64,000 nt of DNA, taken from positions 7,736,640 to 7,800,639 of the forward strand of contig NC_049997.1 in the NCBI RefSeq assembly GCF_000003815.2. Reading direction: 5' to 3'. Under the pieces are notes generated by a model that worked only from the letters and a program-made list of their open reading frames with translations, did not search any database and was not told where the DNA came from. This document shows positions 45,800 to 58,106 of the stretch, one piece after another (position 1 is the first letter of the stretch; each line of letters opens with the position of its first letter). Position numbers and translations under genes: made by a program. The DNA is from Branchiostoma floridae. Taxonomy: Eukaryota > Chordata > Leptocardii > Amphioxiformes > Branchiostomatidae.

Positions 45800-48700
45800 T
45801 TTGTAGCTATACATGTAAGTCAATGTTATGCCAGTATTTCTTTTAATGTATGTCTACGGCTTGGTGACTATGGCTACTGTTGATCTCTTCTCATTTTTGG
45901 CAAACCCCAGGTATTTGAGTTAGCATGGTCTGGTAATGTGATTTTTTTGTTGTTGTCATCATCCAATTTTAGCTTTTTTATTTCTGAGAACAAACAGGTT
46001 GGTTTTGAGCCCAGCTGTACTGTACTGTTGTAAAACGAGAGGCAATTGATGGTTTTCATGAGAACAGGTGACTAGAATCCAAAATGTCATGTAAAACATG
46101 AACTTGGGAGGGTAAAGTTACTAAAACTAGTTTGCATGAAATCAGAGACAAAATTCAATCCCACAGACTTTGTATTCCGCTCAATTCTTTTCGAGTGTAT
46201 CCAGAAAATGCTTCTTAACATTGTACTTGGTTAGATAACTTTGGTTTCCTTGTTAAGACCAGATTCATGTAAGCACGAACTGGTGACCATACCCTTATCA
46301 GAACTATTTTACCAACTTTCACAGACAACATTGTGAGTTACAAATATTTGATATGCAAACATACTTTTAAACAGTGTTTTGTATGATGTCAAGGATTTTT
46401 ATTGCCTGTAAGTTCTCGTGAAAGAATCAAGCTAGTGAATACATTTGTAAGTCAATGTAAGTCATCCTTTTTCTAAACATCATTTAAGTTAACAGTGCTA
46501 GGACTTAGAAATCGTCGTTTCTTTGAGTTGACCAATCGAAGACAAAGATAGCATACTGGGTTCTTAGTCACAGCCAGGCGATTTTATCTGATGTCGTTAC
46601 AGAGGTGTTTGGACTGTCTTCTTTATTATGTTTTAATGAAGGAAGAGAAAGTCTTGGTTATGTAGCTAAGAACCTGTATATACTGATTTATTAGCCTAAG
46701 AAACATTTTATATAGTGGGTTCTTGGATTTTTTTATCTACCGGTTTTTCGAGACACATTCATTGGCTTTCTTAAGCTCATATGAAGGTAGCCGAAAGCAT
46801 TGGTTATACAGCTAGGAACGATTTGTGTACCGAATGGAAAGATATTTACACTTATATACCATTGTTCTTAGCTTCCCAATCAATGGATTTCATCGATATC
46901 TGTCGGCTTTCGATAATCTTTCGTCTTCTTTCTTTAAAGCTTTGATGAAGACAGTCGGAATGCTGGGTTTTGTAGCTAAGAGTTCATTAAACATGTACAT
47001 ACATTGATTTAACAACCTAACGAAGAGGCGTTTTGTTTGAGAAAAGGATGACTTCTGGTACATCAAGGTAGACTGATAACTGCACGAAATCTAATCTTGA
47101 AGCTTGTCTTCAAGCATTTTTTCATAAAAGTATGCATTACGGATACTTTACACGTGCTTTAAGACTAGATGTCGTGTAGTGGTGCCGAAATGTTTTGTAC
47201 AACTCAACTGTAAAGCTGGCTCAGATTAAACAACAGCTTTTACATTTCAGTTGAACCGCTTTTGTCATGATTGTTGAATCGTTTCGTCTTTCTTTAGTGA
47301 CAGACAATATTTACTCTTCAAGCAGAGGTTGGGCTCCGAGTCCGACTTTTTCTTAGACGTTTTATCTGGCTTTCTATTTTGTACCACCTAAATGCCACAA
47401 AACATGAAGAAAACTGTACAAAATAGAAAGCCCGATGAAAACGTTAAAAAAAAAACAGCCGGAGCCTAACCTCTGCTTGTAGCGTAGCCTTTGTGTATTT
47501 TATCTTCATTTGTTAGTCTAATCCGTACCATTCATCACCACCCGTTTTTATGACATAAGACGCTATCCTGTAAAACGTCCAATATTTCACGCAGGCCCAT
47601 AAATAATTCGTCTAATACGTCGGGAACGAAAAGTGTGAAATACAAGGCAACAAAACGAAACGTTATCAAAGTGTTGAGCATAATTTGTGTATGTTGCTTG
47701 ATATTCTATCAATCTTTACTTCTTTTTTTTCCCGCAAACAGCCTAACTAATGGGGCAGGGTGTTGAAATGTGACTGAAAGTGAGTGAGTGTTAATGTAAG
47801 TTGAGTGAATGAGAGTGTAAGTGGGTGAGAACGAGTCCCCCAGATGAACTATGTTTTAATCGGAGTCCAAGGCCAAAATAAAACCAAAAAGGGCCCCAAC
47901 AAACTTAATGTTGAAAATAACAATTTGTTTGGCTGAGTTAGCTTTGTAGTAAAGAAGACACATGGAACTGCGTATTCTCAATTGCACAGATGATTTTTAT
48001 TAAAATTTTTGTTGTTAACACCCCATGGCAGAAAGACTAAAAAAACAAGAGTTCGTAGACCTCAGGCCTGCATGAAATGTATTGGGTTTCTGTAGACCTA
48101 TTGTGTATTTTTGCCTTTTTGTCTGTGGTACGTGGTTGGAAAAATGAGCTTTTTACCGTGTTGGTTGTGCACCATGCAAAAGTCTGACTCTGAAATTCCA
48201 TTTTCTGAATTTGTAAGTTTGGACATGGATGAACATTACTTATTTTGGATTTCTTAAGTATGTAACCAACCACAGTACTTTGAAGTTGTTGAGACGCTAC
48301 CTTTTTTTGTCTCAGATGGCCCATGCACATGTAGTTACTCTGTCACATGATATACTAATATCTTCCTATTTCAATGTACTGACCTAATGCAGCTGCTAAG
48401 TCTCCTTGGTTTGTGTTCTTCCAATGATATTCATTAAAGATTTATTTCTGGGGTGTTATTCACTTGACATCGGAATGTTACTTGCATAATTTGACCAATG
48501 ATACTTTTATCTGTAGTTCCATAGACATTAGACAATATGAATAGTGGTAGCCCCCATGCAGCAGCAACAGTTAGTCCCCAGGGTGGTATGATATTTTCAT
48601 TCAATCCATCCAACCCAAACCTAAATCTCCTGTAGTATCTAAGCCAAATTCAACAGCATAATTTACTATGAAAAATGTCCTTGTCAATCCCATTTATAGA

Positions 48701-49400
48701 TGGCAAGCTGCTGGCAATGGAAGCTTTGAAAAGTTCAGAAGCTGTTGTAGTCAGAGCAAACACCCAGCAAACATCCCCGCAAACCAATGAGCAGTTGCTT
48801 AGAAGGGGAATTTCATCATATATTTGCCGCGACAAAATGCAACAAACGATACTGAATTTAAAACAGAACAAAGCTAAGCCTCCACCACTTAACCCTGCCT
48901 GTACCATAGATTAAGCAGGCCCAAAAACCAAGCGAATATGACTAGCCCAAAACAACAAATTACAGTGTATACAGTATGGAAATGGCATTACCAAAGAAAC
49001 AAAAAGAAACACAGGACAAATCATACACATACCTTTCTCTTATGCCCACACTCTATACAGTTCTCCTCCACATTAGAAAATTGCATCTTCTTCTGTTTAA
49101 GTTCAAGTTCAACCATGATTGCCAACAGGGTAAAGGAACTTGTACCGAAACTTAAAACTCAGTACTATACAGCTCTAGAAACACCACAAAGAGTAATAAG
49201 CAAACTCCAATTATACCTGACCAACAGATATATAATCTTGTACACTCCCGTCATCTGGCAAACTGTCAGTGCCACTAAGTAACCTGATACATTGAAGGTG
49301 GCCCAGGCCAGATGATGGTTCTACACCCAACCATAATCTGTTTTTAAAACCAAGCAGATATTGGGAGGATGCCCCAACCACACAAAAACAGGGTCAACCT
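45800..49400. other. Intergenic region without recognised genes
   Basis: Short open frames (46825-47007, 48675-48914, 48938-49282) have no recognisable domain. A degenerate repeat around TAGCTAAGAA recurs at ~46660, ~46802 and ~46970. The third CTCCAAGCAGAG-type element lies at 47314-47489. I see nothing else of note. Confidence 0.45.
47314..47489. mobile_element. Inverted-repeat element, copy 3 of the CTCCAAGCAGAG family
   Basis: Ends ACTCTTCAAGCAGAGGTT and AACCTCTGCTTGTAGCGT, with the inner stem GGCTTTCTATTTTGTAC and its complement as in the copy at 11895. The ends are more decayed and no target duplication is seen. Confidence 0.7.
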
Positions 49401-49405
49401 ATACA

Positions 49406-50035
49406 GTATCAAGTTCAAGCACTAGGAGGCCCAAAATCAAACCTGACCACCAGGACACCACAAACAACTCACGTACCAAATAGCAACACAATGGTACCTT
49501 GCGTTCCGGAGATACAGCGCACGCCCCGTGCCCGCACAAAAGGTAACCTAAAATGTCAAGTTCAAGCACCAAGGGCGCCAAAATCAAAATTGAGCATTAT
49601 TCAGCCACCGCCGACACATGTGCCAAATATCATTGCGCCAGCACCAGCCGTTCAGAAGATATAACTCCGGAAACACCCCTCCCGGACACAAAATTCGACC
49701 TGCCGGGTCAAGTTCAAACGCGACAAGGCCCAAAGTCAATCCTAGGCAACAGGCAACAACCCCCCACCCATGCACCAAAAATCGTTGCAATCGCGCGTAT
49801 CGTTCCGGACACACAGCGCCAAAAGTGCCCCCAAAACACCAAAAATGCCACCTGCAATGTCAAGTTCAAACGCCAGGAGGCCCAAAATCAAACCTGAGTG
49901 TTAGGCTACCACCCCCAACCCACGTACCAAAAATCGTTGTGCTCGCACCATCCGTTCACGAGATACAGCGCCCTACATCCCCGGCTACCGAAAAGTTCCC
50001 ACCAGCATCAAAACCATACCTGCATACATGCAGGT
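49406..50035. repeat. Degenerate ~150-bp tandem satellite, four units
   Basis: Unit starts at about 49407, 49556, 49708 and 49859 share GTCAAGTTCAAACGCCA then GGCCCAAAATCAAACCTG. Later in each unit come a CACGTACCAAAAATCGTTG-like block and a CCGTTCAGGAGATACAGCGC-like block. Spacing is ~147-152 bases. The tract is C- and A-rich compared with its surroundings. Open frames across it are not genes. Confidence 0.85.
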
Positions 50036-50585
50036 AACAAAATGACTTTAAGAAACTAGCATTAAATGTACAACTTTGGAACGTAGTCAACTATATTCAA
50101 ACTGCCGGCATTCTGACTAATGGCAGCTTAAACAAGAGGACCGTTAAGTAGGGCGATAGCCTTGTGTCGAGGGCAACTTGATAAGGTTTAAGGACAGTCA
50201 ATACGAAGAGCAATGTCACCAAAATGTTGCCGATATCTGAACCCCTTCAGCGGTCATTGACCTTTGATCTGTGGATCGGGTGTGTGCAGGTTGGGAGCAT
50301 GTGCAGCAGCAGACCAATTGCCCTGAATCACTAATCCCAGCAGGGATTGGTTATCACTGTCTGACGCACGCCCGGTGGACACACTGAGGATAACTTATAG
50401 CCTCCGAAGGAAGGTCTAATTTTTTCTAATACACAGTTGGTCAGATCTTTTGGATAGCTCAGGCTCAACTCTCACAGTATAGGTATAAACAGATCTAGAG
50501 AAAAGCAACGCAGCAGATATTGAGTTACCTCGGGCGACACTCTTTACATAAGTGTACCACCATTATGGCATCTACTGCTTCTCCG

Positions 50586-50700
50586 GATGTTCTGTAAGCT
50601 CCCAGATTTCACCTAATTTCCCTCCATTAAGTGAATCGAAAGCCTTTGAAAAGTCCAAGAAGAGCACGACCACCAATCGATTTTTAAGTCCCGACAACAC
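50586..50700 (-). pseudogene. Reverse-transcriptase fragment (LINE fossil)
   Basis: The minus strand reads LVVVLFLDFSKAFDSLNGGK, the conserved first catalytic-Asp block of a non-LTR reverse transcriptase, then GEIWELTEHP. Nothing recognisable remains on either side. Confidence 0.7.
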
Positions 50701-51164
50701 GGCGCTGAAATGATGCTTTAAGTGTACAAGCTAACGTTTTATACCATACTCATGCATGTACACGATTATTCGGTATCTGGGACATCCACTTGTGTACACG
50801 TTCCCCTTTCTGTGTATGTATCTACATGTTCATGATCTGTTGAAAGACGAGGAGGTGATTTTCTAAATATTTGCTAACGATAAATATTGGAATTCTAGTT
50901 TACTAGAGAAATGTTGCAACACGCCAATTTGTGGCAATTCAAAGGAAACGCCACACAAAGATTGTCCCAAATATCCACTGACTCCCACGCTGGACTATCA
51001 GTCTTAGGAAGCAGCTATCACTTTGTTTGATGTATAGGGTGATAAATTGTTCTCGGGTGAGCAAGTTGTTTTGATCAGACAAGATTCCTTAATTTTCGCT
51101 CGCTGCATTTCTGAGACAGGGGCTTAAAAACGCTTCAAGAATTTCTAGTTTTGTACCTGCCGCA

Positions 51165-51230
51165 TCTCTTGAAGGCTTTCGATTCACTTAATGGTGAGAA
51201 ATCAGTGAGCTTACAGAATACCACTAGATA
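51165..51230 (+). pseudogene. Second reverse-transcriptase fragment, opposite orientation
   Basis: The plus strand reads KAFDSLNGEKSVSLQNT, matching the end of the fossil at 50586-50700. The two form a ~55-base inverted repeat 520 bases apart. Confidence 0.6.
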
Positions 51231-51952
51231 ATCATAAATCCATCTTCAAATGGTACCCGCGCTCACTATTCACTATCACACGTCAGCAGACAGATGAAAA
51301 CTGTAAAAATACTAGCTCGTATAGCAGAAAAAAATAACGTTGTGTGCATAGAAAACTATGCTCAAAAGACTTCTGAAATCTTGTTTTCTAAGTCTATAGC
51401 ATATTTGGTTATCTATTGGCTATCTCGCTGTTTGTAAAAATAGCATCTTGACGCTACTAAGGCCATGGCTTTGCTGACCACTCTTGTGCCTTACATGTCT
51501 CTCATGCGTTGTTTTCCACACAGCTCATGCGGATAACATGTTTTATAGTGCGCTATAAATCAAATGAGGCTAAAATTCCATTCATTTTGAATATGCACAA
51601 ACCCCATGAAATGGTGACATTCGTGGTGATGAAAATTCTGTAATCCGTCCATTTTTAGGAAATGTTGACGACAGCTTTAGTTCAGTCGGTACAGCTTTGA
51701 GGCGGCAGGTACAAAACCCGAAATCCGATACCCTTAAGACCACAGCTTTAACCACTGCCCTAATGATATTAAGAGCATGTTAGGCTTATTTGATATTCCC
51801 TCAGTGTTTTCAAAGGACTTGTAGACGTTGTAGACATAGCGTTATTCCTGTGCGTAGGATGTGGAAAGTTATCACCTAGCAACAAGTTTGTGCTTCATAT
51901 TTAATAGGTTATTCGAGTCGCGTTCATCGCATTCTTGGCAGTAGAAAGAGCA

Positions 51953-54650
51953 ATGGCGAACACTAGCAGGTTGGAACGGGACCTAGTTCCTGCAACCTTC
52001 AGTTTACTGACTCTGTTTGGCGTTGTCGGAAACCTCCTGGTTATCTTGGTGATTCTCCAAAGCAGGCGTCTCCGGACACGGCTGAATCTCTTCATCGTGA
52101 ACATCGCTGTGAGTGACCTGATCTTCACGGCGCTGTACGGCCCGGTGTCGGCCGTGTCGGTGGCGCGGTCGGGCGGCCTCAGGGACCACGCCGTCTGCGT
52201 CGTGACGGGGATCGTCGGGCTGCTGAGCTGTTACGAGTCGGTCCTGTCCGCGGTGCTGATTGCCGTGAGCCGCTGCGTCCGCATCACCAGGAGTCACCGT
52301 TACGACGAGCTGTTCTCTCGTAAAAGGTGATTTTTTTCAATTTTAGCCAATGCTTTTTATTGCAGCATATAGCTTTACAGTAATATCTCATTCTGAGGTA
52401 AAGAAAAATTAAGAAATAGAAGGAAGGAAGGTAAAGAATGAGAGAAAGCAAACGAAAAAGAAAGATTCCGTACTAACCATAACGTATGATTGTTGTCCGC
52501 ATCACCAAGAGTCACCGTTACGACGAGCTGTTCTCTCGTGAAAGGTGATTTTTTTCCGAATATCTTTCTATACCTTCTCATGGCAGCATACGAAAAGTGA
52601 TAGAGTGGTGCCATACTTAGATTAGACAGTAGAGGCGATGAAACAAATACAGTATTCTGTACTCAACACTTGGATGAAATCTCACCCGATATTGACAGCT
52701 GAGTTAAGCCTGGTTTGCGGCCTTTTAACAAGATTGTGTTGTATACCCTAGACGGGTATCTTGTGATCTCCGTATGATAACTAATTACAGGGTAAAAGAA
52801 AACTGAATAGCGTATACAGTAAATGGCAACGTCGTACTAAGCTAAATTTAAAAGGAATGAGGGCATGTGCATTACATCAGCAATTCTACCTACAGTGACT
52901 TGTGATGAATCCAAATCCCAAGCCCTGTAGATATAACGTTATCATGTATAAACAAAGTAGCATTGAATGTTGTAACTGACATATTTCATACTAATACACC
53001 TGGCCAATTACTCATTGTTTGTTGGGGACATCAACTTGTGCTCACCTTCCCCCTTCTCTATATCACTCTTTCTGGTGCACGTGTGTCTGCACGTACAAGT
53101 TCCTGTAATAGCAATATAAGACAGAGCAGATTGCTTTTCTATTTACACTCAGTAAACGTTAATTTTTTTGTTTCAACTTTGAGTATCATCGACCGAGGTA
53201 CTTTGTGGGAAATGTATGGCGGGGGAAACGCCGCACACAGTTAGCCCCAATCATCCACTGATGTTTACGCTTGATTAGTCTCAGTATGCAACTATCACTT
53301 TGTTTGATACATGAGTAAAGACATTGCTCTCGAGTAAACAAGTTGTTGTAATAGGAAACCGTTCATCATTTTCATCTGGCTCTATTTCTGGAACAGGTAC
53401 ATAAAACGGACTCATATTCAAAGCGTAACCGGGCGCATCGTTGAATCGTTGAATTTTCTAATGTAAATCTCGTTAAAATCTTGTTGGTTTGAAATCACCG
53501 TTACGACGGTCCGGCTGCGCAGCTTTCCGGAAGGCTAGGGAAAAGAATTATAAACTCCTATAAGACATCATGACATCATAAACTCCTATAAGACATCATA
53601 AGATTCATGGGCAAAATTAGTGTATATTTCTAAGTATACATTTCAATTTTCCATCTTCCACATCCCAGCAGTTTGGAAATGTGACCTCACCCAAGGCTTA
53701 GCAAGAGAGAGAAGGAGATTAAGACTAAGCTTGATAACAACCATGTTCAAATACAATTCAATCACTACAATTGGATTAAAAAAAACGGATATTTACTTCC
53801 GAACGTTTCAAATGAGATCGATCACTCTTCTTCAGCGTCACTAGAATGACGCTGAAGAAGAGTGATGGATGTCACTCGAAAGGTCCAGAAGAAAATGCCC
53901 TCTTTGTATCCAGTTATAGAGATTGAATTGTATTTGAATATTGCTTACCTGGATGTCTAACCTTCATAAACGTATATAACAACCATATTTTATCTTTTTT
54001 ACTTCTGAAGGTGTGCGTTGCTTGTGTCAGTTTCCTGGGTGGTGGCCTTCCTTCTTACAACGCCCCTGCTGTCTGGGTTCGGCAAGCCAGGGTTCAACCC
54101 GATACTTCTGACATGTGACTACGACATCCTTGCATCCTTCAACTACATCGTCAGCATCGTGCTCCCACTTGCCATCATCTGCAATGTTATCATCATCGTG
54201 TCATACGCCTTGATCTACCATAAAGTCAAAGCGTCATCAACTCGCATGCGCGGAAAAAGGACGAACTCGAAAGAGAAGAAAATCCCGCCCATCGTTTTGA
54301 GCCAGATCAAGAACATGGCAGCGATATACATCGCCTTTAACATCTGCGTTGCGCCTGAGGTTCTAATGGGCATTGTCACGCACAAGACTGGGGACAGCAT
54401 GCGACTCCTGAACCTTGTGGCAAGGATAGTTTTCACGTGTAATTCCTGTGTGAACCCGATCATTTACACCGCTGGAAACAAGGAGTTCCGGACTGAGCTC
54501 AAGACTCTATGGGAATATGTGTTCCATGGAGGTCAGAAACGCGAACCAAACGTTGTGGAAAGGATCAGCATGAAGACACTGAGTCTAGGAGAACAGGACA
54601 CTCCTCAGAGGTTTTCCTCCAATTCCATTGTACAGGAAACCCGTCTGTAA
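51953..54650 (+). CDS. Melatonin-receptor-like class A GPCR, copy 1 (2 exons)
   Basis: Exons 51953-52326 and 54011-54650 (phase 2 junction, 337 residues). Seven membrane segments are evident. Family positions: N27 (1.50), D55 (2.50), C82 (3.25) pairing with C160 in loop 2, R107 (3.50), W134 (4.50), P177 (5.50), P240 (6.50) and NPIIY at 273-277. The DRY triplet is SRC (106-108) and CWxP is CVAP. SHRYDELFS after TM3 and FTCNSCVNPIIY in TM7 resemble the melatonin-receptor blocks SLKYDKLYS and FNSCLNAIIY, hence the call. The ligand is unknown. The N-terminus is very short with a sequon at N3. The start is the ATG shared with copies 2 and 3. Its intron is 1.68 kb against ~180 bases in the others, and holds a partial copy of exon 1. 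Confidence 0.88.
52495..52544 (+). pseudogene. Partial copy of GPCR exon 1 end, with donor, in the copy-1 intron
   Basis: 50 bases repeat 52277-52326 at an offset of 218, with the GTGATTTTTTT donor retained and two substitutions. Left of it lies GATTCCGTACTAACCATAAC, which in the other two genes sits ~30 bases before exon 2. Confidence 0.9.
53746..53939. mobile_element. Foldback element with a perfect 20-bp inner hairpin
   Basis: Outer arms TTCAAATACAATTCAATC and its complement bound the element. Inside, 53821-53840 and 53847-53866 are exact reverse complements with a 6-base loop. It lies in the expanded intron of GPCR copy 1. Confidence 0.75.
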
Positions 54651-56918
54651 ACATAGCCTTCAGACTCGCTATGTTATTTCTTCGTAAGTAAGGATATGTA
54701 TACTACTGTTATCCCAACACGGCAACAGTTGTAATATACATATATGCCACTAAGGCACCATGCAATAATGACAAATAAGCATTCTAAAGTTTTCTGTTGC
54801 TTTTGTAACTACAATGCGCAAGCAGGTCATTTTTGTTTTCATTTCAAAATGAAATGTAGATGAAAAGTTTAATCTATAAATGCTCTGGCCTATTTCATCT
54901 TTTACTTTAATGTACGTTGAAAGAAGGTACGTCATGCAACGATATCAAAAGATGATTTCGACTCAGTGAACCATCAGTATGAAAGACCGAAATCTATCTA
55001 ATCTCATTCCACCTTCTTGGATGAATGAATTTTCTACCTCAAAGTTGCAGTGGCGCTGAGGGTGGCAGATAAGAAGGAATATGTTTGCGGCTGCAGCAAT
55101 GGTTGCAAATCTTTATGAAGTGGGAACAATAACAGCTTGATCCAGGCGTTATTACGCTCAGTGCGTTTTTATGTCAAATATTTCACAGCCTCAGAACCGC
55201 AAGCGCACGCTTTTCTGTACACCACGAGAGCCTTTTGAGTATTACATAACACCGAGTGCAGTCCACGAAAGCTATTATAATAGGATTTTAAGAAATTGGT
55301 GGGTTATTTTCCTCTCGGGGTTGGTCAAATTGGCATCCAGCATTTTGGAAGCGATTACAGCCATAGAGGAATCGTTAAAGGAGCTTAATCATGATGACTA
55401 CATGTATGTATTGCCTTCGACTTGGTCAAATTGAGTCATACATGTATCAATCGACAAAATTTGTTTCTTATAAATTTGTTGAAACGTATTGACAATAGTG
55501 GGATAGGTTGCCTAGAGTCCATTCCAAGACACCATGCGGATGTTTGTTGCCATTGTTTAGAATTTATTTCAAAGTTTTGTAATTATATGTCTAGGACATT
55601 TGATACTTCAGAAATATTTTAACACTGTTTCAACTTTATAAATATTTCCCTGGTCTTGTAAAACTTTGGAAATATTCATGGTGTGGAATTGGATACTTCT
55701 AATGGTTTCTAAATAATGATAACAGCATTCTACCATTATTAACCATTTTCTACCATTTTTTGTAAATGGTTCGGTGGGCTGGGAAGATAGCAATTCACAC
55801 ATCCTTGCAAAGTATGGTTGGGTGCCATGTAACAATGGCCCACCACAAAGGATCCACCAGTGCCCAGCAGCGAAATCTAAAAATATACAGATGCAACAAT
55901 AGGGCTTACTTTTATGGGGGCAATGAACTAATTTTACCATTTGGCCAGGTTTACCATTTTTTTGTAAATAAGTGTAAATGTGAAATAATCACAGAGAGGT
56001 TTCACAATTATTCTAAATAAAGATATTTTTGTACAGTTACTTTCAAAATGTTTCTAAAATATTCAAAGAAATTCAAATAAATGAGTATTTTCTTAGTCAA
56101 TTTTTTGAAAATAATTCAATTATTGTGGCTCACATATTCTTTTATTCAAAATAATTCAGACTAATTATAAATATCGCCTAAAACCCTCATGGTGTCTTGG
56201 AATGGACTCTAATAGAACGAAGTAGTTTTTTCAAGGCTCATGTATTTGATCTCTTGTTGACCATTTCTTTAGTCGCCTTGGCTTCTGTACCATATTATAA
56301 CATAGTACAAGAACATGAATACTTAAAAAATACTTTATTATAATCTGTGTTACCCTGAAGTTAATCTGTGACAATCACCATCAATTCCCACTGAAGAATT
56401 TACTCTGATGTTGAGGTCTTTTTGAATAGTTACTTATGTACTCCACTTTGTGACATTTCAGTTGTCATTTCTTGAGTGTAGCATATTTTCGTTTTAGGAT
56501 AATGTTAGAAAAGCTTTTAAGAACATTCAGTCGATACAACCTTCAAACGCATAAAGGTAGCTAAGAAAGCCGGTCCTTTTTGATCAAGACCTCCGAATGA
56601 CGAGAGCCTATTTTTTTAGGTCGGCATAGAAATTTAAAACATGGTGGTAGTTACGAAACGAAATAACCATCCTCTTCAAAAAAAAAAGCAACCACGGGAT
56701 GATCCAAATATAACAGAAAATGTTAACCCTATTTGTTCTGGCTTTCTCGTATTCAAAGGACAAACATACCCGTACATATAATTGTTCCAATGCCAGGGGG
56801 TGGGATTATGGTAGCTATCTCCTAGCGACAGATTAGTACTTCCTGTCAGCTTACGTTGGTCGTGGCTACTCCATTAATATTCATGTATTAGCAAGAGAAG
56901 GCGCATTTGAGACAAGAC
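54651..56918. other. Spacer between GPCR copies 1 and 2
   Basis: It aligns along most of its length with the spacer 58107-59618 (shared phrases such as GTGGCGCTGAGGGTGGCAGA and ACTCCACTTTGTGACATTTC). The main difference is the 699-bp transposon at 55513-56211, absent from the other spacer. It is thus part of the tandem duplication unit. No separate gene. Confidence 0.8.
55513..56211 (-). mobile_element. Non-autonomous DNA transposon (copy B)
   Basis: A perfect 24-bp terminal inverted repeat begins TAGAGTCCATTCCAAGACAC. Relative to copy A at 7880-8592 it is inverted. The paralogous spacer near 58940 lacks it (AGTGGGGTTTTTTCAAG), giving a natural empty site. No transposase frame. Confidence 0.88.
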
Positions 56919-58106
56919 ATGGCGAACACTAGCAGGTTGGAACGAGACTTAGTTCCAGCAACCTTCAGTTTACTGACTCTGTTTGGCGTTGTCGGAAACC
57001 TCCTGGTTATCTTGGTGATTCTCCAAAGCAGGCGTCTCCGGACACGGCCGAATCTGTTCATCGTGAACATCGCTGTGAGTGACCTGATCTTCACGGCGCT
57101 GTACGGCCCGGTGTCGGCAGTGTCGGTGGCGCGGTCGGGCGGCCTCAGGGACCACGCCGTCTGCGTCGTGACGGGGATCGTCGGGCTGCTGAGCTGTTAC
57201 GAGTCGGTCCTGTCCGCGGTGCTGATTGCTGTGAGCCGCTGCGTCCGCATCACCAGGAGTCACCGCTACGACGAGCTCTTCTCTCGTAAAAGGTGATTGT
57301 TTATAATTTTTACCCAATTATGTTATTACAAAATATAGCAATTGACAGTGGTACCACATTCTGAGCTAAAGAGAAAGAAAGTCAGAAGTAGAAAGAAAGA
57401 AGAAAAATAACGAGGGAAAGAAGCAAAAGAGAGATTCCGTACTAACTATAACGTATGTACTTGCCTTCGAAGGTGCGTGCTGTTTGTCTCACTTTCCTGG
57501 GTGGTGGCCTTCCTTTGCATAAGTCCCCTACTAGCTGGATTCGGCAAGCCAGGGTTCAACTCGATTCTCCTGACATGTGACTACGACACCGTTGAATCGT
57601 TCCCCTACATCGTCAGTTTCATGCTCCCAGTTGCCATACTTTGTAACGTAGTCATCATCGTTTCGTACGTCTTAATCTACCGTAAAGTTAAAGCGTCGTC
57701 AACTCGCGTACGCGGAAAGAGGACGAAGCAAAACAAAATCCCGCCCATGGTTTTGAGTCAGATCAAGAACATGGCAGCAATATACATCGCCTTCAACATT
57801 TGCGTGACGCCAGAGGTTCTAGTGGATATTGTCACGTACGAGACTGGGGATAGTTTACGAGTCCTAAACCTCGTGTCAAGGATAGTTTTCACGTGTAATT
57901 CCTGTGTGAACCCGATTATTTACACCGCTGGAAACAAGGAGTTCCGGACTGAGCTCAAGACTCTATGGGGACATGTGTTCCATGGAGGTCAGAAACACGA
58001 ACGAAACGTTGTGGAAAGGATCAGCATGAAGACACTGAGTCTAGGAGAACAGGACACTCCTCAGAGGTTTTCATCCAATTGCGTTGTACAGGAAACCCGT
58101 CTGTAA
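56919..58106 (+). CDS. Melatonin-receptor-like class A GPCR, copy 2 (2 exons)
   Basis: Exons 56919-57292 and 57473-58106 (335 residues). Exon 1 encodes the same protein as copy 1 apart from L44P at the start of TM2. Exon 2 differs more (for example AGFGKPGFNSILLTCDYDTVESFPY in loop 2 against the copy-1 version). The third cytoplasmic loop is shorter by two or three residues. Motifs are SRC for DRY, CVTP in TM6 and NPIIY in TM7. The C-tail has many Ser/Thr and ends VVQETRL. The upstream 100 bases closely match those of copy 3, not copy 1. The intron is 180 bases. Confidence 0.9.

Larger units (their letters stand above)
50040..51952. other. Upstream flank of the GPCR cluster with reverse-transcriptase fossils
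   Basis: No intact gene. It contains two short reverse-transcriptase relics in opposite orientations (50586-50700 and 51165-51230). The rest is unremarkable. Confidence 0.5.

Noticed and set aside
48675-48914. 79-codon frame with Gln/Asn-rich protein
   Set aside because: No homologue recognised, no flanking splice signals convincing enough to call an exon.
49553-50037. Overlapping 114- and 139-codon frames
   Set aside because: They follow the ~150-bp satellite units and have no domain. Stop-poor composition explains the open frames.
52004-52297. Minus-strand frame conserved in all three GPCR copies (also at ~56970 and 59670)
   Set aside because: Open only because exon 1 is GC-rich and nearly identical. 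It is antisense to transmembrane coding sequence.
53505-53520. TCACCGTTACGACG match to GPCR exon 1 as a third partial copy
   Set aside because: Only ~14 bases match, with no donor and no extended similarity; may be chance.
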